A stretch of DNA of 21,746 nucleotides, taken from NCBI GenBank assembly GCA_929200455.1, contig CAKMZR010000005.1:1-21746 (forward strand), in the 5' to 3' direction. Below, in pieces: positions 1 to 7,700 of this stretch; position 1 is the stretch's first letter, and each line of letters starts with the position of its first letter. Both the position numbers and the translations under genes were made by a program. The notes beneath the pieces are model-generated. The model was not told where the DNA came from and ran no database searches. It saw only the letters and a list, made by a program, of their open reading frames with translations. Origin of the DNA: an uncultured Alphaproteobacteria bacterium (GTDB lineage: Bacteria; Pseudomonadota; Alphaproteobacteria; CAKMZR01).

Positions 1-526
1 GGTTTATGCACGGAAGAATGGATTAAGGAATGGATATGGAGAGAGGGCGTATTTTGTGAGGGGAGATATTTTGCGGGGGGGAGGCGGATTGAAGTTTGGG
101 AGTGTGGACGGTGTGATGATGAATCCGCCGTACTGGGATGATGACGAGGGATTGAGGAGGGCAGATTCTGAGGAGGTGGGAGCCCGCGTGCGGGAGGCGG
201 ACGTGGGGGATTATATAGACGTGTGTGTGAAGTTGCTCAAGCCCGGAGGGTGGTTGAGTGTGGTCTATCCGGCCCGCAAGGTGAGTGGTGTTTTGTCTGT
301 GATGTGTTTACGCTTGGGCTGTGTGGAGGTGGTGCCTGTGCATGGGAAACGGGATAGGGGAGCACGGGCGATGCTTTTGAGAGGAAAGAAGTTGTCGAAG
401 AAGGCGAGGGGAGACGTACACTGGTGTCGTCCGTTGGTGATGCATGAAGACGACGGGAGTCCGAGTGCGGAAGCGGAACTTGTGACGATTGAGGGACGTT
501 TTCCCGAGGGTATCGTGAGGCGTTAG
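1..526 (+). CDS. tRNA1(Val) (adenine-N6)-methyltransferase-like protein, 5' truncated
   Basis: The frame is open from base 2 to the TAG at 524-526, so the N-terminal part lies outside the window; an internal GTG at 56 is not a likely true start. The visible part carries the NPPY catalytic motif of amino-group (N6) methyltransferases (MMNPPYWDDDEG), followed about 40 residues later by LLKPGGWLSVVYPARK, the usual strand after motif IV. Near the end is VMHEDDGSPSAEAE, which resembles the conserved tail of COG4123 proteins (YfiC/TrmN6 type). That family methylates A37 of tRNA-Val1 in E. coli; the substrate here is inferred. The SAM-binding motif I would lie upstream and cannot be checked. The gene converges on the MttB-family gene and overlaps it by 4 bp, leaving no room for a terminator. 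Confidence 0.75.
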   Translation, partial: VYARKNGLRNGYGERAYFVRGDILRGGGGLKFGSVDGVMMNPPYWDDDEGLRRADSEEVGARVREADVGDYIDVCVKLLKPGGWLSVVYPARKVSGVLSVMCLRLGCVEVVPVHGKRDRGARAMLLRGKKLSKKARGDVHWCRPLVMHEDDGSPSAEAELVTIEGRFPEGIVRR

Positions 527-2058
527 AAGTCTGTGGGTACGCCGCCTTCTTTGGTTCTTCTTTGTACGAATTCTTCGAGGTCTTCTTTGCGGTCTTCGGG
601 CAAGGGAGGAGGCTCGAAGTTGTTGATGATGTCGTGATAGATACGGTTTGCACGGGTGAGGGAGTCTTGAGAGCCGTTTTCTGTCCATGCTCCGAAGTTG
701 CTCCAATCGGAAGCGAAGGGTTCGTGGAAGGCGTGGGCGTAGCGTTCCATGGTGTGTTGAGCCCCGAAGAAGTGTCCGCCTGATTTGACTTCGCGAATGG
801 CATCCATGGCGAGTTGGTCTTCATTGAAGAGGGTGGGTTCGAGGTAAGCGTCGACGGCGTCGAGCATAGCGGCGTCTATGACAAATTTTTCGAAGGAAGC
901 ACAAAGTCCGCCTTCGAGCCATCCTGCGGAGTGATTGACGACATTGGCGTTTGCGGTGAGGCAAGCCCACATGGACATGACGGTTTCTTGTGCGGCTTGA
1001 GCGTCGGGAATGTTTGAGGCGGTAGCGTTTGAGAGTCTGATGGGAAGATTGTAGCGTCGAGCGAGTTGTCCACTGATTTGTGAAGCTTTGACATTTTCTG
1101 GTGTCCCGAAAGCGGGAGAGCCGGATCGCATATCGACATTGGAGGTGAAGCTTCCGTAGATGATGGGAGCACCGGGTTTTGTGCATTGTGAGAGTGCGGC
1201 GGTAGCGAGGAATTCTGCATTTTGCATGACGAGGGCCCCCGGTATGGTGGCGGGAGCCATGGCTCCTGAGAGGGTGAAGGGAGTGATGATGGTGGCTTGT
1301 CCGTGTTCGGCCATGGTCATGACGCCTTCGGCCATGGGTCCATCGAGGATGAGGGGAGAGTTTGTATTGACGACGGTCCATATATGGGGAGAAGAGCAGA
1401 ATTGTTCGTGAGAGATTCCGTGTACACGTTTTGTGATTTCGAAGGCGTCGAGTGTGCGTGGTTTGCCGAGGACGTAGCATTTTGTGGATTTGTCTGAGAG
1501 TAGGGCTTGAGCTTTTAGGCATTCGAGGTGACGAACTTTGGGGTGAATATCCTGAGGTTCGACGGGATATCCGCTTGAAGCGTGTATGGAGTTGAAGGTT
1601 TGGATGAGTTTGATAAAATTTTGGTAGTCTTGAAAGTTTCCTGGTCGTCTTCCATTGTCGAGGTCTGAAGCGTTGGGAGCGGAACCGACGGAAGCGAAGA
1701 CAATATTGCGTCCACCGATGACGATGGAGTGTTGAGGATTTCGTGCGGTGACGGTGAATTGCGAGGGGGCGAGTGCGACTTTTTCGAGGATCATATTGCG
1801 GTCGAAGCGTAGGATTTGTGGGTCTTCTTTGTCGGGTATGGCCCCATATTTTTTGAGGGTTTCGACGGCGGGAGGGTGTAAGAATTTCATGCCGATTTCT
1901 TCGAGGACGTTGAGGCTTGTATTTTCTATGGCTTCGACGGCTTCTTCAGGCACGAGGTTGAAGAGGGGCATAGAGTTGACAATATTTCGCCAAGGGCGTT
2001 GTCTGATGAGGGGAGAAGCGGTTCGTTGTTTTCTGCGTGCTCTTGAGGAAGTATTCAT
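523..2058 (-). CDS. Trimethylamine methyltransferase (MttB/MtgB) family protein, non-pyrrolysine
   Basis: This 511-residue protein matches the COG5598/MttB family as I know it. It has a basic Arg-rich start, then SMPLFNLVPEEAVEAIENTS and LNVLEEIGMKF, a central block around IIYGSFTSNVDMRSGSPAFG, and a late block around NVVNHSAGWLEGGLCASFEK. Family members move a methyl group from quaternary or tertiary amines to a corrinoid protein. Archaeal MttB uses pyrrolysine encoded by an in-frame amber codon. No such codon interrupts this frame, so it belongs to the larger Pyl-less group, where a known member (MtgB) uses glycine betaine. The substrate here is unknown. No corrinoid-binding protein or corrinoid methyltransferase lies nearby. 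The ATG at 2058 keeps the expected basic N-terminus. It is probably the last gene of a three-gene operon, 44 bp after the antiporter. No clear Shine-Dalgarno sequence precedes it. Confidence 0.9.
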   Translation of the reverse strand: MNTSSRARRKQRTASPLIRQRPWRNIVNSMPLFNLVPEEAVEAIENTSLNVLEEIGMKFLHPPAVETLKKYGAIPDKEDPQILRFDRNMILEKVALAPSQFTVTARNPQHSIVIGGRNIVFASVGSAPNASDLDNGRRPGNFQDYQNFIKLIQTFNSIHASSGYPVEPQDIHPKVRHLECLKAQALLSDKSTKCYVLGKPRTLDAFEITKRVHGISHEQFCSSPHIWTVVNTNSPLILDGPMAEGVMTMAEHGQATIITPFTLSGAMAPATIPGALVMQNAEFLATAALSQCTKPGAPIIYGSFTSNVDMRSGSPAFGTPENVKASQISGQLARRYNLPIRLSNATASNIPDAQAAQETVMSMWACLTANANVVNHSAGWLEGGLCASFEKFVIDAAMLDAVDAYLEPTLFNEDQLAMDAIREVKSGGHFFGAQHTMERYAHAFHEPFASDWSNFGAWTENGSQDSLTRANRIYHDIINNFEPPPLPEDRKEDLEEFVQRRTKEGGVPTDF

Positions 2059-2102
2059 GAGAGTGTTTCTTGAGGTGGTGGGGTGACAGCATGTAGTTTT
2101 GT

Positions 2103-3035
2103 TTATGACACATTTAAAGTGGAGAGGAAAGAGATAGCGATGAAATATGAGAGGATCATGAGTGTTCCTGAGATTTTATGGAATTTGGGTGAGAAGAGGG
2201 GGGGGAAGAGGGGAATGGTGAGTACGAGTGTCATGAAGAGGAAGCTAGGGATGAGGGGTGTGATGGAGATGGCGAGGGGTTGAGCCATGGCGGCGGCCCC
2301 TGTGATGAGGATGAGGTTGAAGAGGTTACTGCCGATGATATTTCCGAGGGAGAGTGCGTGGTGTTTACGGATGAGTGCGATGATGGTGGTGACGAGTTCT
2401 GGCAGGGAGGTTCCGAGGGCGACGGCGGTAAGTCCGATGATGGTTTCGCTTATGTGGAGTTCTTGGGCGATGTGGCTTGCACTGTTGACGAGGAGTTGGC
2501 TGCTCCATGGGAGGAGGAGGAGTCCGATGATGAGGAGGAGGGAAGCGGGGATGATGGAGAGGGTTTGTGTATTGTCGTCATCGTCGAGGTCGTGAGATGT
2601 TTTGAAGTTGAAGAGGACGACTGCGAGAGACGCTGCGAGGAGGAGTGCGGCTTCAAATCTGGAGAGGAAGAGGTCGAGGAGGAAGAAGAAGAGGATAGCG
2701 GCGGCGGCAAGGGACGCGAAGGCGTTGATGCGTGTGGTGCGTTGGAGAGGGTTGAGAGGTGAAAATGCGAGGGCGACTCCGAGTACGAGTAGGGTATTGG
2801 CGATATTGCTGCCGATGATATTTCCGAGTACGATTTGGTGTTTGTGGTTGAGGGCTGCGATGACGGAGACGAAAAGTTCTGGGAGGGAAGTTCCGATGCT
2901 GAGGAGAGTGAGTCCGATGATGAGGGGATGGATTTTGCAGAAAGCGGCGACATTGACGGCTCCTCGCACGGTGAGTTCTCCGGCGAGAAAGAGGAAGAGG
3001 ATGCTGGCACAGAGGATGAGAATTTGGGCGGTCAT
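2103..3035 (-). CDS. Calcium/sodium antiporter, CaCA family (YrbG-like)
   Basis: This 310-residue polytopic inner-membrane protein shows the family's signature internal duplication. Residues 41-86 contain GLTLLSIGTSLPEL and GNIIGSNIAN; residues 201-246 contain GLTAVALGTSLPEL and GNIIGSNLFN. These are the two alpha-repeats, exactly 160 residues apart, and their GTSLPEL and GNIIGSN segments line the ion path in this superfamily. An acidic cytoplasmic loop (DLDDDDN, about 149-155) separates the halves. Length and layout fit bacterial K+-independent Ca2+/Na+ exchangers such as E. coli YrbG; cation specificity cannot be read from sequence. The start ATG at 3035 overlaps the stop of the upstream methyltransferase gene (ATGA), which suggests translational coupling. 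Confidence 0.93.
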   Translation of the reverse strand: MTAQILILCASILFLFLAGELTVRGAVNVAAFCKIHPLIIGLTLLSIGTSLPELFVSVIAALNHKHQIVLGNIIGSNIANTLLVLGVALAFSPLNPLQRTTRINAFASLAAAAILFFFLLDLFLSRFEAALLLAASLAVVLFNFKTSHDLDDDDNTQTLSIIPASLLLIIGLLLLPWSSQLLVNSASHIAQELHISETIIGLTAVALGTSLPELVTTIIALIRKHHALSLGNIIGSNLFNLILITGAAAMAQPLAISITPLIPSFLFMTLVLTIPLFPPLFSPKFHKISGTLMILSYFIAISFLSTLNVS

Positions 3036-3679
3036 GATGCGAGAGAGAGTCTATTTTTTTTGTGGAGTTGGTATTGAGGCAAAGGCTGGGCGATATTTTT
3101 TTTGGCAAGAGCGAGAATGAGTCCCCCGAATGCGGGAGCGATTATTTCGGCGGATGTTTCAGAGATTTGGGCCCATTTTGGTTGAGGCATGGGGAGGTGT
3201 CGTATGAGGGGATGGGCGTGTAGGCATCTTTGGATGCTTGTGACGAAAAAGAGTTGTTCATTGAGTATTTTTTTGACTTGGGAGAAGCTGTATCCTTTTT
3301 GGTATTTGAGGGGGTCATGATGGGAGAGAAGCCATCGATTTCGTTGGGATGAAGCGATGAGGAGGACGGAGCCGGATTCGTGGAGGACTCGCCAGACTTC
3401 GCGTAGGACGGTGTGTGGTTCTTGGGAGAAGGGGAGGCATTGGTGGAGTATGACGGTTCCAAGAGATGAGTCTGGGAAGGGCAGTGATGAGATGTCAGCA
3501 TGGCACGAGGGTATGGAGGGTGAGGGAGGTATGGAGAATGAGCTTGAGGAGGGTGGATGAGGGAAAGAGAGGGGAAATCCGATGAAGAGAGAGGGTAGGG
3601 AGGGAGAGGAGGAAAGTATTTTCAGGGTATGATTTATTTTGTGGTTGAGGAGGTATTGGTCGATAATTTTTTTTTGCAT
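3032..3679 (-). CDS. Class I SAM-dependent methyltransferase (Methyltransf_11 type), small
   Basis: This 215-residue protein has the middle and end of a class I methyltransferase: DISSLPFPDSSLGTVILHQ (motifs II/III), LREVWRVLHESGSVLLIAS (motif IV region) and KGYSFSQVKKILNEQLFF. The last resembles the RPYS..QL segment of a conserved alphaproteobacterial family that commonly sits divergent from gloB, as it does here. The glycine-rich SAM loop is poor: the corresponding strand reads LFIGFPLSF, followed by a Pro/Ser-rich stretch at about residues 38-58. The N-terminus seems shorter than in relatives I remember (about 240-250 residues). Either the start lies further upstream at a non-ATG codon or the protein is degenerating. 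Substrate unknown. It heads the antiporter/MttB operon. Confidence 0.78.
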   Translation of the reverse strand: MQKKIIDQYLLNHKINHTLKILSSSPSLPSLFIGFPLSFPHPPSSSSFSIPPSPSIPSCHADISSLPFPDSSLGTVILHQCLPFSQEPHTVLREVWRVLHESGSVLLIASSQRNRWLLSHHDPLKYQKGYSFSQVKKILNEQLFFVTSIQRCLHAHPLIRHLPMPQPKWAQISETSAEIIAPAFGGLILALAKKNIAQPLPQYQLHKKNRLSLAS

Positions 3680-3683
3680 TTTG

Positions 3684-3711
3684 TTGTAAGAAGAGTGCGA
3701 GGGGGTATAAT
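3684..3711 (+). promoter_or_regulatory. Putative sigma70-type promoter for gloB
   Basis: TTGTAA at 3684-3689 and a perfect TATAAT at 3706-3711 are separated by 16 bp. The -35 matches TTGACA at four of six positions. Transcription would start near 3718, about 160 bases before the gloB ATG, so the transcript would include the short ORF at 3759-3869. Confidence 0.55.
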
Positions 3712-3758
3712 GTTCTTGTGATGGTTGATGGTAGAGAGGGAGAGAAGGAAAGTAAAGG

Positions 3759-3869
3759 ATGAAACTTATTTTTGTGTGTGTTGGACTTGAGGGTAAATTT
3801 TTGCAGCGACTCGATATATATTGGTGGAGTGTGTGGGTGGGGATAATGATATTGAATAAGGTGAGGTAA
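3759..3869 (+). CDS. Possible 36-residue leader ORF upstream of gloB
   Basis: An ATG at 3759, preceded by AAAGTAAAGG, opens a 36-codon frame ending in TAA at 3867-3869, only 7 bases before the gloB ATG. The peptide starts MKLIFVCVGLEGKFLQRL and continues with a Trp- and Ile-rich hydrophobic stretch. It matches no family I recognise. It could be a translated leader or small membrane peptide, or a chance frame in G/T-rich DNA. Its tight spacing to gloB and the Shine-Dalgarno-like sequence are the only support. Confidence 0.25.
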   Translation: MKLIFVCVGLEGKFLQRLDIYWWSVWVGIMILNKVR

Positions 3870-3876
3870 AGAGGCG

Positions 3877-4677
3877 ATGGAAGTCCATATAGTTCCGGTT
3901 TTGGCGGATAATTATAGTTTTATAGTTTATGATGAGGAGGAGGGTGTGTGTGGAGTGGTGGATCCTGGCGAGAGTGATGCTGTGGATGAAGTTTTGCAGA
4001 GTTTGGGTTTGGAATTGGATATTATTTTTGTGACTCATTTTCATGGAGATCATGTGGGAGGCGTGAGGGCGTTGAAGGAGGAGTATGAGTGTAAAGTTTT
4101 GGGGCCTGGTCGTTACGGGAGTAGGATTCCGGGTCTTGATATGCCTGTGGTGGAAGGAGACAGGGTACCGTTTGGGGGAGGCGTTTTTGAGGTGATGGAG
4201 ATGCCGGGTCATACATTGGATCATGTGGTCTATTGGAACAGGCGTGACGGTATATTGTTTTGTGGGGATGTGTTGTTTGGAGCGGGATGTGGTCGTGTGA
4301 TGGAAGGTTCACCGAGGAGGATGTGGTACAACATGGAGCGTTTGCGAGGATTGCCTGATGAGACTCGCGTTTTTTGTGGACATGAATACACGGCACAGAA
4401 CATGATGTTTGCTCTGAGTGTGGAACCTGAGAACGAGGATTTGCACAAGCGAGGGAGTGAGGTTATGGAGCTTCGCAAGACGGGTCGTCCGACGGTTCCT
4501 CTGAATTTGGGAGAGGAGAAGAAGTTGAATCCATTTTTGCGAGCGGATGATGCGGGATTGATGAAGTTTTGTGATGTGAAGGAATCGCCGGCGGCATGTT
4601 TTGCGGTATTGAGGGGGATGAAGGATGATTTTGTGCCGCCCGATGTTGGAGAAGTTGAAGAGAATGAGGCAGGATGA
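3877..4677 (+). CDS. gloB: Hydroxyacylglutathione hydrolase (glyoxalase II)
   Basis: This cytoplasmic metallo-beta-lactamase-fold enzyme hydrolyses S-lactoylglutathione to lactate and glutathione, the second step of methylglyoxal detoxification. Length is 266 residues, usual for the family. Metal ligands are visible: THFHGDHVGG gives H54, H56, D58 and H59; PGHT gives H112; FCGD gives D131; CGHEYTAQN gives H169. The GloB-specific C-terminal domain includes KLNPFLRADD and a closing LRGMKDDF, the usual alphaproteobacterial ending. The ATG at 3877 follows TAAAGAGG at close range. It is divergent from the small methyltransferase gene. Together with the formaldehyde operon at 11979-13940 it gives the window two glutathione-dependent aldehyde-detoxification routes. 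Confidence 0.96.
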   Translation: MEVHIVPVLADNYSFIVYDEEEGVCGVVDPGESDAVDEVLQSLGLELDIIFVTHFHGDHVGGVRALKEEYECKVLGPGRYGSRIPGLDMPVVEGDRVPFGGGVFEVMEMPGHTLDHVVYWNRRDGILFCGDVLFGAGCGRVMEGSPRRMWYNMERLRGLPDETRVFCGHEYTAQNMMFALSVEPENEDLHKRGSEVMELRKTGRPTVPLNLGEEKKLNPFLRADDAGLMKFCDVKESPAACFAVLRGMKDDFVPPDVGEVEENEAG

Positions 4678-4760
4678 GTTGGGGTTTTGGTCTTTTTTTT
4701 GCTTATATATTGGGGGTGGAGATTTTGAATAAGATGTGAGACCAGAAAGGAAGCACAGTT

Positions 4761-7700
4761 ATGGTGATAGGCAGTTCAACGCCGTACCGATTGGGGACGA
4801 AGTTTTCGTTGGCGCAGATGTTTGCGGAGAGTGTTTTGGGTTCTGGCTCGAGGTCGAGGACGTTGCTTGGGAGTACGAGTCTTCGGAGTACTTTTCGTCG
4901 GAGTGATGCGTATGATGTGTTGTTGTCGCAGAATGCGCGTCGCAGTGTGGCGTTGAGGAATTTGGAGAATTCGAAGAAGACTGGTGGACAGAAGTTGGTG
5001 GATGACGTTCTTCGTCAAGAGCAAGGTCGGACGAAGGCGGAAGATTTTAACATTCGCGGCAAGGAATTGGATTATTTGAAGAAGACCTTGCCTGGCAGTT
5101 ATCTTGTGAAGACGAAGTATGAGAGGATCAGCCGGGCAGAGGTGGCGCAATCGATAGAGGAATTGTACAAGAGATTGGACGAGGGTCTCTCGAAGGTGAA
5201 TGTGAAGGCACGTGATACGACGGGTCTTGAGTTGACAGCAGAGAATGCACCGAGTTGGTTAAAGTTTGATGCGACGACGGGAACATTTTTTGGCACGCCG
5301 CCTGAGGATTTTAGCGGGGAGTTGGAGGTTGTTTTGCGTGCGACCTTGCCGGATGGGCGACATGCGGAAGATACGATTACATTAAATTTTTTGCGTCCTG
5401 ATCCTGACAATCGCGCGCCTTATGTGACGAGGAGTCTGCAGTATTTGGTGGATGCGAAGAGCAATCAGCCTTTGGGATTTGCGACGACGGGCAAATCGTA
5501 CAGTGTGACGATTCCGGAGCGATTTTTTAATGATGACGATGAAAACGACGAGATTCAAGTTCGTGTGAGGTTGAAGGGCGAGGGACGCTTGGGAGGGGAG
5601 CAGTCGAGGGACAGTGTTTCTGTAGGAGATAGGAAGTCTTCGTGGCCGTCATGGTTGACGTATCATCCACAGCTTCGAACATTTTCTGGTACGCCGCCTG
5701 CGGGTGAGGCGGGTAAGACCTATGATTTTGTGGTGACGGCACAAGACAAATCGGGAGCACGAGTCTCTTCTGAGTTTACGTTGAGGGTTTTGGATGGCGA
5801 GGATGCGAAGGCGGATAATGTGCGTTCATTGCCGCATCTTTCTGTGGGAACGGATCGTCCTTTTTCTTATTTGCGTCCCTTTTCGGATGTATTTGACGGT
5901 TCTCACCGCGTGAAGGCGTCTCTTTTGGATGGTAAGCCTCTTCCGAGTTGGTTGAAGTTTTCTGTGGACACGGTGGATCCTCCGAGTATCAAGAAGGTGA
6001 TACCGCCGCAGGCCTTTTCTGAGGACAAGGGCTTTTTGAAGCGGATTTCTTTGAATGATCTTTTGGAGGACGAGGGCGAGGATCGCTACAAGGTGACGGC
6101 GACTCTTTCGAGCGGAGGAGGCACGCCTGGTGCCCTTCCGTCGTGGTTGGAATTTGATGATAAGACGAATATTCTTTCGGTGAAAGATGATGCGTCGCCC
6201 CCTCCCGGTGTGTACGAGGTTCATTTACAGATTGACGATGTGGACGATGGTTATACAGTGCATACGTCATTTAAGCTGACGGTGAATGGTCCGGGTGTTC
6301 CCTCTCATGTGCCTGAGGGGAAGGTTGCGTTGGAAGATTTGGCCTTTCCCCGAGCTCTTCTCCCGACTCGCACGCTTCCTGACGGTACGGTGAAGGATCC
6401 GAACAAGATTGCGCTTCCGGCGGGAGCTTTTGGCGAGGAGCCTCCGGGAGGTTTTATTTACCGTTTGACGAAGAAGGACGGGAGTCCGGCCCCCTCTTGG
6501 GTGACGTTGCAGAACGGGTATATAGTGAAGGGAGCGGCTCCTGCGAGCATGTCTGGAGAGAAGATCGAGTTGTTGGTTACGGCGGAGCATCCTGTGACGG
6601 GTCATGGAGCGAGTCTTGATTTTTCTTTGGAAATTCTTCCTGAGGATGTGGAGGTTGTGAGGGTTCCGCTTCCTGGCACTTTGTATACGGACAAGACGGG
6701 AGATAAGTTGGCACTTCCGAAGGGATTGTTTGCGTATGAGAAGCCTGAAGATTTGAGGTTTTCTGCACGGTTGGCTGGAGGAGGTTCATTGCCTCATTGG
6801 TTAAAGTTTGATGCGGATGCGCAGTCATTTTCTTTGGATAAGGCGGCGTTGGCATCATTGACGGGATCGCCTCGAGGAGATTACAGGATTGAGGTGAAGG
6901 CACGTGATCCGAATACGGGGAAGGAGGCGATGGTGGTGTTTTCGCTTGGTGTTCGTGGCGTGGAGGAGATCGCGCCCAAGCCGCAGGCGAAGAGTGGAGG
7001 TTTGAAGGGTCGTATGAAGAACGATGGAAGTTCGCAGACATTTTTTTTGGGGGAAGATCTTTTCACGGAACCTGAGGAGGGAGAGAGTTACAGTTATGAG
7101 TTGTTGTCGCGAGACGGGAGTCCTTTGCCGACGTGGTTAAGTTTTGATGCGACGACGATGAAGTTGACGGGTACGCCGCCTAGCGGGACGCCGGAGGAAG
7201 ATTTTGATTTTGTATTGGTGGCAAAGGATGCGAGGGGAGAGGCTGCATCTGTGGATGTGGAGTTGTCATTGATGAGTCGTGATCCTATTCGGAAGCTTAA
7301 GCTTTACGGGGATCCCCGAGGAGAGGATGTGGGGAACTATTACATTATGTTTGAGGCGGGTCATGGCAAGGAGAGTGCGCGTAGTTTGATGGGTCTTTCG
7401 TTGACGAAGACTGGTGGAGTCTTGCCTGGTATAAGTTCTGTGAGTCCTCTTCCTGGAATGTCTGTGGATCAAAATGACGAGTTGTCGGCGAAGTACCGTA
7501 TAGGAGATCATTTTAGCACGGATTATTACGGTACGAAGTACGTGGTGAGGCAGAAGAACGGAGCGCCTGTGCCTCCATGGATGAAATTTTCGACGACGAC
7601 GGATCAGAAGCCGCTGGTGAAGAAGCAGCTGAGCAACATTGCGCTTGTGAAGGGAGACAAGCTTCAGTTAAAGATGGTTGTTGATCCTAAAGATCTTATA

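Noticed and set aside
237..824. 195-codon minus-strand frame rich in Pro, Ser and Thr
   Set aside because: It spans parts of two real genes in other frames and has a low-complexity composition typical of antisense reading of G-rich DNA.
523..2058. Possible pyrrolysine-containing MttB
   Set aside because: No in-frame amber codon interrupts the gene, so it is read straight through without pyrrolysine.
2280..2762. Long acidic frame on the + strand opposite the antiporter gene
   Set aside because: It is the antisense shadow of a clear CaCA antiporter with duplicated motifs. Its Asp/Glu/Gly-rich composition is what the G-rich strand gives in any open frame.
4678..4760. Terminator after gloB at the T8 run
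   Set aside because: The T run at 4693-4700 lacks a convincing GC-rich hairpin before it; GGTCT and AGACC are too short and too far apart.
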